41,482 bases of DNA. Origin: Theodoxus fluviatilis (taxonomy: Eukaryota; Mollusca; Gastropoda; Cycloneritida; Neritidae). Numbering within the stretch: position 1 is the first letter of the stretch; each line of letters starts with the position of its first letter. A program made the translations under genes and the position numbers. A model generated the notes under the pieces. That model was not told where the DNA came from. It saw nothing but the letters and a program-made list of their open reading frames with translations, and searched no databases. This document shows positions 1-23,872 of the stretch, piece after piece. The stretch covers positions 15,001 to 56,482 of the forward strand of contig JAWQFJ010014427.1 of assembly GCA_034096865.1 (NCBI GenBank), given 5' to 3'.

Positions 1-610
<610 letters not shown>

Positions 611-667
<57 letters not shown>
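611..667. repeat. (CT)n microsatellite
   Basis: Pure CT run that begins directly at the AATC tail of LINE remnant A and ends where LINE remnant B begins. Confidence 0.97.
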
Positions 668-669
<2 letters not shown>

Positions 670-2340
670 CTGCTGTCGTATCAAACGTGCTGAAGGCCTT
701 ACGGATCCCACAGGGTACCACTCGGGCGGGAAACAAGGCTGTAAAGCCAGTTCGATCCTGTTTTGTACATGATTAAGTAAATTGCAAGAGAAATGGACAA
801 ACGTGGAAGGCATGGAGTACAGTTGATGGCAGACTTTTCCATTATCATCATGTTGCTCTTTGCAGATGATATTGCTTTGATGTCCGACACTGTGCCAGGG
901 CTACAGAACCAACTGAATGTCCTAAAATGCATTAGCGATGACCTTGGATTGATTGTCAATACTGAGAAAACAAAAGTGGCTGTATATCGTATGGGTGGCC
1001 ACAATGCTAAATACGAAAAATGGTTTTAGGCTTCTAGAAACTGCAGATTGTGAATGAGTAGGCCTACACGTACCATGGCATGATGGTGTCGACTAAGCTT
1101 AGTTCAAATGTAGCTCAGACTTAGCATACGGGGCAAAAGCAGGTCTGGTACAGATCGTTAAATCATTGCGCAAAATCAATAATATAAACCCGGCCGTATT
1201 TTTAAGCTGTTTGACACTCGGATACAGCCTATACTATTATATGTGTCTGAAATCTGGGGGCTTGACGATTGTCAAACTATAGAGAGTATACTTCATTTTT
1301 TGTGACAGCCCTTGAAATGTTTTGTGATGTCTCAACTAGAACACTTGATGCCATGCTTTATGGAGATTGTGGAAGGTATCCTATGTACATCAATGCAGCT
1401 CTGCGAAGCGTTAAATACTGGTGTAAAATATTGAAAATGGATCAATCGAGATACCCGGTAAAAGTATATAGAATGATGCTAGTAGACATTGAAAAAGGCT
1501 ACAACTGGTCCTTTAAGGTGAGAAAGATATTAATGGAAAACAGTTTTGGTGACATATGGAAAGACCAGAAAATAGAAAATGAAGCTGGGTTCATTAGAGA
1601 GTTACGAAGACGATTGATACAAAACTATGAAGACAAGTGGAAGGGACAGCTGAACAGTAGCGAAAGATTCCACTTGTACAGACGGATCAAAATGGGAATG
1701 GGATTAGAAAACTACCTGGTACAAATAGAAAAAAGAAAAAAGGTGTTTAGAGATGTTTTTGTAAAGTTCTGTAAGCAGATGTCAGACATTTACAGCCATA
1801 AATTCAGGTACAGAGACTCTCCATGAGGAGGAAGAAGAACAACAACATTTCTATTAGAATGTCCTGTTTATGAAGATTTAAGATGCCAATATTTGAGACA
1901 TAACATGAGTGTTGGTGTTAACAGTTTTGTTACCTTAATGGCCTCAGTCGACAGGGAGGTGTTACACGCCGTAAGCATGTAGGCCTGCCTACCTGTACTA
2001 TGCTTTTCGAAGACGAGCTGAGGCAATAGAACTGATGAAACTGGATGAAGTTTTATTTTGAAAAAGAAGTCACAATGTACATACCTGATTATATAGACTA
2101 ACTGTGGAAATTTCATTTAAAATGAGGAAGGCTTGTAATAGCTCGATCGATCATAAACGTATGAGTTGTGAGCCATTGCGATGAAGGGAGAGATATTAAC
2201 ACTGCCCGTCCACTGATAAATTTAAGAAAATATTTATATTTTGTATAGAAGTAATACATTTTAATGTTGAATACATTGCCATTGAAATGAGCTGGTTGCC
2301 TCTCAATAAAATAATTCGTTCGCTTGTTTGTTCGTTCTAT
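670..2340 (+). mobile_element. LINE remnant B, RT and C-terminal part
   Basis: Frame fragments give GKQGCKASSILF (RT motif G.RQGC..SP.LF), LLFADDIALM (the FADD catalytic motif of RT), GLQNQLNVL...NTEKTKVAVY, then across frameshifts a C-terminal domain at 1269-1826 (LYGDCGRYPMYINAALRSVK) and FLLECPVYEDLR near 1850-1885. The 3' UTR ends in TTCGTTCG-type repeats at 2313-2336. Several frameshifts and stops make it a pseudo-element. The order and motifs match a non-LTR retrotransposon family common in marine invertebrates; the clade was not assigned. Confidence 0.85.
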
Positions 2341-3210
2341 TCTTCACGATCGAAAACAATAACTTAGGCTGGAAAAAATATGGTCAATCGTGTACCGTAA
2401 CCACGATTTCTTTTCTTCTTCTTTTTTTTGGGGGGTGGGTGGGAGGGGGGTGGGGAGCCTTACCTCTTTCTTCGCAGCATTCGCGTGTACCAATACTTCA
2501 TTCAAACATATTGTTTTCCCATCGGTAATGTATGTTGCAAAACCACACCCCATACACGAAGCTGAGCTGCCTGCGGATTCCGCTCAGACTTCAAGTCTTT
2601 ACTCGGTTTCATGGGGGGAAAATCCCTCGGTAAAACTGGACACCAAAACAGCACTCCTGAGGAGAACGGGGTGGGAGGAACTCACCTGCTAGTTGATGTG
2701 GTCACTTTAAAGTTAAAGCACCTCCTTGAATGCCAACACCAGTCCTCCACTTTTGCATCAGAACGCGAGTCCTATAGACGCTGCAGAGGCCTTAAGTCTT
2801 GGCCAGGTCCCACAGCCTGCCGTTGTGCGTTGCCCACAACAAAGCCAGCAAGTCTCGTTGCCAGGACGGAGAGACCAGTGGCACTTGCGTGATGGCAGCA
2901 GGAACCAGGGGAAACAAATTCATTCATAAACAATGAACAGGGCGATTTCGGCTCTTCAGCTTTATCAGACACGGGTGACCTCTGACCTCGGCATGTCGAG
3001 GCTGGCCGGGGTGTAGATTAGGAGACGGTAGAGACAGCGACGGTGCCGGAGCGCAGCTCATTATTTCTGCATTGGTCTCCAGGGGAGATTTGCACTGATA
3101 GCCACAGCAGCTCTCACCCGGCACCTCTTGTGCAGAAATGCATTGGCGTGAGAAGAGAGAGGATTGTAGACTGGAGTGAAGGGGGAAGGTTTGGAGGTGC
3201 TGGAGTAGGG
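2341..3210. other. no gene recognised
   Basis: Mixed unique sequence with a short poly-T/poly-G patch near 2424-2452. Short overlapping frames occur on both strands but none shows splice support or a known motif. Confidence 0.5.
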
Positions 3211-3211
3211 G

Positions 3212-3328
<117 letters not shown>

Positions 3329-3332
3329 TGTG

Positions 3333-3365
<33 letters not shown>

Positions 3366-3515
3366 TTCTCTCTCAGACATACAGACAGATGGACGAGCTG
3401 ACAGACAGAAACGGAGACGACAAAGACGGATGGGAGAAAGAAGAGACAGAGAGAAGCAGAGACAATGAGACAGAAAGACAGGCACAAACACGCGTGCGCA
3501 AACATACACACGTAC

Positions 3516-3520
<5 letters not shown>

Positions 3521-3580
<60 letters not shown>
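3521..3580. repeat. (CT)n microsatellite
   Basis: Pure CT run, 30 units. Confidence 0.97.
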
Positions 3581-3582
<2 letters not shown>

Positions 3583-4491
3583 GCACACTGTAAAGTATAC
3601 TTGAATCGGCACCCGCAAAACGTAAGCTGTAGAAAAGTGACCAAAACATCAGGAAAAGGAAAACTGTGCACTGAAATATTTACTCTCCACCGGAACGCTC
3701 TCATGTCGCGATACCAGTTCCAAACATGACGTTATGAACACAGATGGGAACAACTGACACTGGTGAGAAAATGGTATTTTCAAGCTCGTTGGTGGGCGTC
3801 TGTGAATGTGAAATGCACACTGCAGTCGACAAGCACGACGGCGATGAAGATGGCACTGAAATGTCAAAAGTCTATCTCCAAGAAACTGCCACTTCAAGCA
3901 GAAGTCTGCGGGAAACCAGTTTGACATGCACAGTACTTCAGAGTCAGGAACTGGGAGCAAGTGATGAAGTCAATCCCACTGATGTGAAGCGATGAGGTAA
4001 AAACCAAACCATTTATCTGTTTGTTTTTATGACGTCAGTGCGTTTGAGCGAAGGCCGCCGGGAGCAGATGTAGATTTCCCAAAGCAATAGTTCACGCATC
4101 ATACGCGCTCCTCTCGCGGGACAGAGGTGCGTTTCCTTTCGAAAGAGAAAATGTTACTGTTCAGAGAGGAGCACTGACGGCGACCGCCTGCGTGGATATT
4201 TTCAATGGGGAGAAAAGCTGTGGGCTTCTCAACTGCTCGCTGTGAGCGCTCGTCTGTGAAGTTTTTACAAATACCTTTCAAAACGAAACGCGCCTCAGGT
4301 CCGGCGAGAGGATCGCGTGTGATGCGAGAGGATCGCGTGTGATGCGAGAGGATCCCGTGTGATGCGAGAGGATCGCGTGTGATGCGAGAGGACTGCTTGT
4401 GGGAACCCAGCCTCTGTGTCACAAGGTCGTTGCCGTTGCACACGCTGTGGTGACGTCACAGACCGGTGCCCCCAAGGGTCAAGGAGAGCGA
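3581..4491. other. CCNB1IP1 3' flank / probable 3' UTR
   Basis: Lies downstream of the CCNB1IP1 stop on the minus strand. No convincing poly(A) signal was found. An 83-codon plus-strand frame at 3744-3995 has ordinary composition but no recognisable motif. Confidence 0.4.
4303..4394. repeat. 20-bp minisatellite, about 4.5 copies
   Basis: Unit GCGAGAGGATCGCGTGTGAT with single-base variants, 100-190 bp past the CCNB1IP1 stop and therefore perhaps within its 3' UTR. Confidence 0.9.
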
Positions 4492-15988
<11,497 letters not shown>

Positions 15989-16058
15989 ATGGCTGGCTGG
16001 GCTGGCTTCACGGATGACGATCTACGAAAACTGAAGCAACAGACCTCGCCTGATGCCA
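15989..16058 (+). CDS. GORAB: GORAB exon 1
   Basis: ATG at 15989 in good context (AACATGG); it encodes MAGWAGFTDDDLRKLKQQTS then PDA, ending in phase 1 at CCA|GTAAGC. An earlier ATG at 15981 is in a different frame. A palindromic CTCGCGAG lies 26 bp upstream of the ATG. Confidence 0.88.
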
Positions 16059-19000
16059 GTAAGCTTCTGAATGATGCATAAAGTGTAACCCCTCGTGTAG
16101 TTTTAGCGTTGGACAGCTCTTTTCGTGTATGCCCATCTTCGACAGGCTTTAAAACAAGAGTCCATAAAGTTTGCAGCGTGAGAATTTACATACCGGCCTC
16201 ACGAAGTTGGCAATGGGTGTGTACGTCCATGTTTTGTTGTGTTCGAAAGGCTCTTTGACCGCTTAACTTGCCATTTTGGGGCGGAGACATGTGGAAAACC
16301 ATATTTCCGTTCGATCAGAGTTGCGAAATTAACGTCTTCGTGTTTAGGTGTGCAGTCGAGTCTAAACGTCTGACATGTTCGACCAGTTTTCTCTAGCTCG
16401 AACCTGGCCAAACGTAGTAAACTTGACTTCAACACTATTGTCTATCTTGTCTTCATTGATTACTAGAGTGGAGACAAAATGTACTCAACACTGGTCTTAC
16501 TTCCACAGCTTTTGTCTTCTGCACCTGTCACCACCGTCCTCGCGTGCTTGTTCTCTGTGTTAGTAAGTTACTCGTGCTTTAAAGTCGACTCGATCACCAT
16601 CAAGTTTTCGATTTCATCGTCTGCTTCGTCCTCGTTGTTTGTCCTAGTCGTTCTGTGCCTTTTCCTTTACCTCAAATCCATGCTCTTGCTTTTCCTCCTG
16701 CCTCAGCGTCTTTGCCCGCTCCGGTCCTCTTCCATCTGCTTCTCCTTTCCTTCTCCTGCTCCCCTTTTCTCCCTCTCCTACATCTGCTCTGCCTCTTCCT
16801 GCTATTCCTTCCTGTCCTCCTTTCATTCCTTCTCCTCTTCCTCCTGCTCCCCCTTCTCTTCCTCCTGCTCCCCCATTTCTTCCTCCTGCCCCTCCAGCTC
16901 CCCTCCTTCCTCCTCCTCCATTCTTCTCCATTTCTCTCCATCTTCTTCTTCTCTCCCCTTACCCACCTCCCTTTCTAAATTCTAGTCCTCTTCCTCTATC
17001 TCCTCCTCTTGCTGCTTCTGCTGTACCTTCTCCCTCCCCCATTTTTCTTATCCTGTGTCTTCTCTTCACACTTTCTCCTAATCTTTCTCTTCATCCTCAC
17101 CTATGTCTTTCCTTGCCTCCACTGACTTATCCTTTTTCTCCCCCCCCCCCCCCCCCCCCCCCCCCCCTCTGCCTCATGTCAGGACTGGTGCTATTTTTTC
17201 AGCCCCCGCACCCCCCAGCAGGAGGCCAGGCAATCTGAAGAAACCTAAGCCTGCCCTCAAAGATGCCTTGGCTGCCAGGGCTGGCGCCGCCGTGGACCTG
17301 GACTCTGCCCAAAGACTGTCCAGACCCAAGCAGAAGCATGTGACTTTCAATGGCATTGACTGTGTTGACAAAGCCAAGCCAATAGGTAAGGGAAAAAACC
17401 CTTGTGGTTAAGGTAACATGGGGAAAAATATAGGGTTGGTAGGTGAGCCTGAACTTTTGTCTTTTTTTATCTTTAGAAGAAGCCAGATTGAACATAAACC
17501 AAACTTTCGTTCACTGAAAATGCTTTTAAAAAACCCTGAAATGGTGGGTTTCGTGAGTGCTTATATGGCAAGGAAGATGGAACAGTACGCAGTTTGTTGT
17601 TTCACATAACTGTAACCACAACTTTCTTTTGTTGGCCTAATGCTGTGAGTTTTAGGCAACTTCTTCTCCAGTGATGGTTGTCCTGATCTATGGTTTGTTA
17701 GGCCAAAAAAGACAATAGTTGTGGTTACAGAAACTTAACCAACCCTAACTTTCCTGCCAACCTGAAGTATTTTTTTCAATCATGGAAAAAAAGAAGAGGA
17801 ACACACACATGCATGCACACACTCTTGCATACACATGCACAAACATGCATATATATACACATATGTACACATGCACTCACTCATTCACTGACTGAACACA
17901 CACATGCACACACATGCACTCCAACATTTCAACACTCTTGGAAACAATCACATATGCTCATAACACACACGCATATGTGTGCATGCATGCATGCACATAC
18001 ACACACAAACATGTACACATACTCACACATGCACACGCATACACACACACGCACACACACACACACTCACTCACTCACTCATTCCCTCAGAGACATAGTA
18101 TACCAACACTGAATATTTATGCATTTAATTAACTCTGTACTACTGTAGTGTCCAATGGTCCTGAAAAGGTAGCTTGGAATGATCTGACTCAAAGTGATAG
18201 ATGCAGTGAGTATGGAACCAGCTGTCAGGGGAATGTGTGCCGTGACAGAGGCGGACGGGGGAGGACAGGAGAGCAGACGCCAGACCGAGCCCGAGGTAGC
18301 ACCACAGGCCCAGCCCCACAACCCGGACCCTGATGCAGAGGCTGATGGCATCCGGGAGCTGGATGAGACAGAAGTAATCTCGTAAGTGTTGTGTTTTTGA
18401 CTCACATGCAAAGCAAAAGTGAGTCTATGTACTCACCCGTTTCGTCCGTCCGGGCGTCCGAAAACTTTAACGTTGGATTTTTCTCGGAGACTATTAAGTC
18501 TATTAATACCAAATGTGGCATGATGGTGTATGATGACAAGGCCTCAAAAAACATACATAGTGACTTGTCCTTGCTTCAAGGTCAAGGTCGTTTTTCACAT
18601 TTTCTCAATTTTCTCTGAAGTTTTTGAGATTGGATACCTCACCTATATATGGTATATAGGGCAAAGTAATCCCTATCTTTTGATACCAGTTTGGTTGACC
18701 TTGCTTCAAGGTCAAGGTCACAGGAGCTCTTTAAAGTTGGATTGTATACATATTTTTGAAGTGACCTTGACCCTGAACTATGGAAGATAACTCTTCCAAA
18801 CTTCATAACATTGTAGTGCACATGTTATAATTTCATCATGAGACACATTTGGTCACATATCATCAAGGTCAAGGTCACTTTGACCCTTATGAAATGTGAC
18901 CAAAATGGGGTAGTGAACCACTAAAAGTGACCATATCTCATGGTAGAAAGTGCCAATAAGCACCATTGTGCTTCCTATGTCTTGAATTAATCGCTTTGTG

Positions 19001-21631
19001 TTGCATGACCTTGGATGGTCAAGGTCACATATATTTTGGTAGGAAAAATGTGTAAAGTAGTTCTTAGCATATGATGTCATTGCTAGGTTTAGTTGTTTGA
19101 CCTTGACCTTGAAGGTCTCCTGAAGGTCAAGGTCATGTAAAGGTCAAGGTCAGGCATGTGAGTCGTATGGGCTTTGCCCTTCTTGTTTGTTTTGTTTTTC
19201 ACAGCAACAGCAAAAAAAATTATGATTGTGCCTTTGTTTTCCTAACTTTGTAAGAACTGTGTACTTTCTTGATTTTTCAGTCTTTGTAAATGCTATGTAA
19301 TTTTCTTCAGCTTTAACACAAAAAGAAAAAACTATCTTTACATGGAAATTTATTCAAGTGTTGTAGCTCTCTTTATTTTCAAAGTATAGCGCATGTTAAC
19401 TGTTCTCTTGTCTGCATAGAACTTGTTCTGTCAGACTTGTTCTCTAAGCATGTAAGTCACAAGTGCACATTGATTCATTATCTCCCTGCACCTCCCACCC
19501 CCACCCCCAACTCTTCTGTCTTCCCACCCTAGCCCCAGCCCCCATTCTGCATACAAACACACAACACACACACAAACACACACACACATACACACACACA
19601 CACACACACATACACACACACTCACTCACACACCTTATTTTTAATGTGATAGTAATTCTTGAAAATTGTTGCAGTGCTTCATGGACTGCACGCAGAGTAG
19701 CTCATGATGACTTGTTGTATTCATGAAGTGCTGCTGTGTTGCTGTGCTGACAAAGGACTGCTGTGTTGCTGTGCTGACAAAGGACTGCTGTGTTGCTGTG
19801 CTGACAAAGGACTGCTGTGTTGCTGTGCTGACAAAGCACTGCTGTGTTGCTGTGCTGACAAAGGACTGCTGTGTTGCTGTGCTGACAAAGGACTGTTGTG
19901 TTGCTGTGCTGAACAAGGACTGCTGTGTTGCTGTGCTGAACAAGGACTGCTGTGTTGCTGTGCTGACAAAGGACTGCTGTGTTGCTGTGCTGAACAAGGA
20001 CTGCTGTGTTGCTGTGCTGACAAAGGACTGCTGTGTTGCTGTGCTGACAAAGGACTGCTGTGTTGCTGTGCTGACAAAGCACTGCTGTGTTGCTGTGCTG
20101 ACAAAGGACTGCTGTGTTGCTGTGCTGACAAAGGACTGCTGTGTTGCTGTGCTGAGCAAGGACTGTTGTGTTGCTGTGCTGACAAAGCACTGTTGTGTTG
20201 CTGTGCTGACAAAGCACTGCTGTGTTGCTGTGCTGACAAAGGACTGTTGTGTTGCTGTGCTGAAAAAGCACTGCTGTGTTGCTGTGCTGACAAAGGACTG
20301 CTGTGTTGCTGTGCTGACAAAGGACTGCTGTGTTGCTGTGCTGACAAAGGACTGCTGTGTTGCTGTGCTGACAAAGGACTGTTGTGTTGCTGTGCTGGCA
20401 AAGCACTGCTGTGTTGCTGTGCTGGCAAAGCACTGCTGTGTTGCTGTGCTGACAAAGGACTGCTGTGTTGCTGTGCTGACAAAGGACTGTTGTGTTGCTG
20501 TGCTGAACAAGGACTGCTGTGTTGCTGTGCTGAACAAGGACTGCTGTGTTGCTGTGCTGGCAAAGGACTGCTGTGTTGCTGTGCTGACAAAGGACTGCTG
20601 TGTTGCTGTGCTGGCAAAGCACTGCTGTGTTGCTGTGCTGACAAAGGACTGTTGTGTTGCTGTGCTGACAAAGGACTGTTGTGTTGCTGTGCTGACAAAG
20701 GACTGCTGTGTTGCTGTGCTGACAAAGCACTGCTGTGTTGCTGTGCTGACAAAGGACTGCTGTGTTGCTGTGCTGACAAAGCACTGCTGTGTTGCTGTGC
20801 TGACAAAGCACTGCTGTGTTGCTGTGCTGACAAAGGACTGCTGTGTTGCTGTGCTGAACAAGGACTGCTGTGTTGCTGTGCTGACAAAGGACTGCTGTGT
20901 TGCTGTGTTGACCATGTGTTGCTGTGTTGCCAATGCACTGCTGTGTTGCTGTGTTGACAATGCACTGCTGACTGGTTGCTTGCTCTGTGCCTGCAGGTCC
21001 GAAGTGTCCAAGAATCAGCGGTTCCAGCATCAGCAGAAGCTGATAGAGGAGGCCAACAAACAGAAGAAACTGCTGCTGTCAAAAACTATTGAGGAGAGGT
21101 CAGTGTGAGAGTGGTACTGAAAGAAAATAATGCATATTCATGAGGCAAGGGTCTTGTACAAGGCAGCGCAATTTTTCTCAAATATTGAGTAAGAAGTATG
21201 TATCTCTGCTTTTTTTTTCCTTCTGTACACTTATGGATGTGCTGTGGAGTGATTGGTCTGTCAATTTGCCTGTCCCACTTTAGAGTGAAACCTCTTGGGT
21301 GTTGCACAGAAGGAAAAATATCCTAAAGTTGGAAGACAAAATAGAGGTTGTTGTTGTTGTTGTTGCTATTGTTGTTGTTACTGTTGTTATTGTTTTAGTT
21401 GTTATTGTTGTAGTAGTAGTTGTTGTTATTGACCCCTTGACACCTGTGTGCAGGAAGAAGGCGGCCAAGCAGGAGGCCAGCAAGCTGACCAAGATCCAGG
21501 GCGAGCTGAACCACCTGGACAACCTGCTGACCGCCGATGTCAGTCTGCTGCGCAACCAGATTGAGGTGGCCTCCATCCACTTCCTGGACGCCCAGTCAGT
21601 CTCCCTGTGCATTCTGCTCCTGTGTGCACAT

Positions 21632-21684
<53 letters not shown>

Positions 21685-21709
21685 ACACCACACACCACAC
21701 ACACATACA

Positions 21710-21742
<33 letters not shown>

Positions 21743-21771
21743 CACACCACACCACACCACACCACACCACA

Positions 21772-21858
<87 letters not shown>

Positions 21859-23835
21859 ACACCACACACCACACACACACTACAGATACACACACACTAC
21901 AGACACACACACACACAATGTGCATGCATGCACACATGAACATTTGTTTGTATGAAATTGTATATACACATGCATTCATGAAGGCATGCATATTCACATG
22001 CACATACACACACACATACACATGATGTTACATTCATTTGCATGTGTGGGAAAATGCATACACTCAGAAACACCCCCTTTTTGCACCAATACATGCATGC
22101 ATGCACACACACACAGACAAGCACACAGACACACAGACACACACACGCACATACACACACATGCATATATATGCACAAAGGACAATAAAATGTCTTCATC
22201 AATTTTTTTAATTAATTAATTAATTTTTTTCCCCCACCTTTTATGGCTTTATGAGGATGATTTCAAAGTCAGTGAGTGCCCTGCTTTGGGGTTCATGCTC
22301 AAGAGATTTCCAAAGCAAGTTTTACTGCCTTGTGATTTTTTTACTCACATGCGAAGCAAAAGTGAGTCTATGTACTCACCCGTGTCGTCCGTCCGGGCGT
22401 CCGGGCGTCCGGGCGTCCGGGCGTCCGTGAAAAACTTTAACGTTGGATTTTTCTCAGAGACTATTAAGTCTATCAACACCCAATTTGGCATGATGGTGTA
22501 TGATGACAAGGCCTCAAAAAACATACATAGTGACTTGACCTTGCTTCAAGGTCAAGGTCGCAGGGGCCATAAATGTTGTCTAAAAAACAGCCATTTTTCA
22601 CATTTTCCCAATTTTCTCTGAAGTTTTTGAGATTGGATACCTGACCTATATATGGTGTATAGGGCAAAGTAATCCCTATCTTTTGATACCAGTTTGATTG
22701 ACCTTGCTTCAAGGTCAAGGTCACAGGAGCTCTTTAAAGTTGGATTGTATACATATTTTGAAGTGACCTTGACCCTGAACTATGAAAGAGAACTTTTCCA
22801 AACTTCATAACACTGTAGTACACATGTTATACTTTCATAATAGGTCACCTGTGTTATCCGTCCGGGCGTCCAGGCATCCGTCCGGGCAGACCGGGCGTCC
22901 GGGCGTCCTTTAATCCGTAAAAAACTTTAACGTTGGATTTTTCTCGGAGACTATTAAGTCTATCAACACCCAATTTGGCATGATAGTGTAGGATGACAAG
23001 GCGTACAAAAACATACACAGTGACTTGACCTTGCTTCAAGGTCAAGGTCACAGGAGCTCTTTAAAGTTGGATTGTATACATATTTTGAAGTGACCTTGAC
23101 CCTGAACTATGGAAGATAACTCTTCCAAACTTCATAAAGTTGTAGTACACATGTTATACTTTCATCATGAGACACATTTGGTCACATATCATCAAGGTCA
23201 AGGTCACTTTGACCCTTATGAAATGTGACCAAAATGGGGTAGTGAACCACTAAAAGTGACCATATCTCATGGTAGAAGGTGCCAATAAGCACCATTGTGC
23301 TTCCTATGTCTAGAATTAACAGCTTTGTGTTGCGTGACCTTGGATGACCTTGACCTTGGGTCAAGGTCACATTTATTTTGGTAGGAAAAATGTGTAAAGC
23401 AGTTCTTAGTGTATGATGTCATTGCTAGGTTTAGTTGTTTGACCTTGACCTTGAAGGACAATGTCATGTAAAGGTCAAGGTCATGTAAAGGTCAAGGTCA
23501 AGCATGTGAGTCGTATGGGCTTTGCCCTTCTTGTTTCTCTAAACATCAGAGAACTGTCGTAATGGAAAGAGAGTATTCAAATGCTTTTCATTTGTGTGTG
23601 TGCTTATAATCTTCTCCCTGTGGGTTCGGGGTAAGAATAGACCCACTGCGTCTCCCTATGCAATTTGTAAGAGGCAAATAATTAGGTACACTGTGATTCC
23701 ATTTGCGTTTACTCTAAACTGTTCTAGTGATTTTCGTGCTTAATGGCCTTACATAGCCTACAAAGGCTGATGGACCATCCATCCATCCATGCAGATAATC
23801 TTTTCATAATCTTGTTTTTAAAAAGTTCTGTGTGG

Positions 23836-23872
<37 letters not shown>

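Noticed and set aside
19641..21108. Long open frames of 417-461 codons on both strands
   Set aside because: They are produced by a 27-bp tandem repeat with no stop in most frames. The real coding part is only exon 4 (20997-21098).
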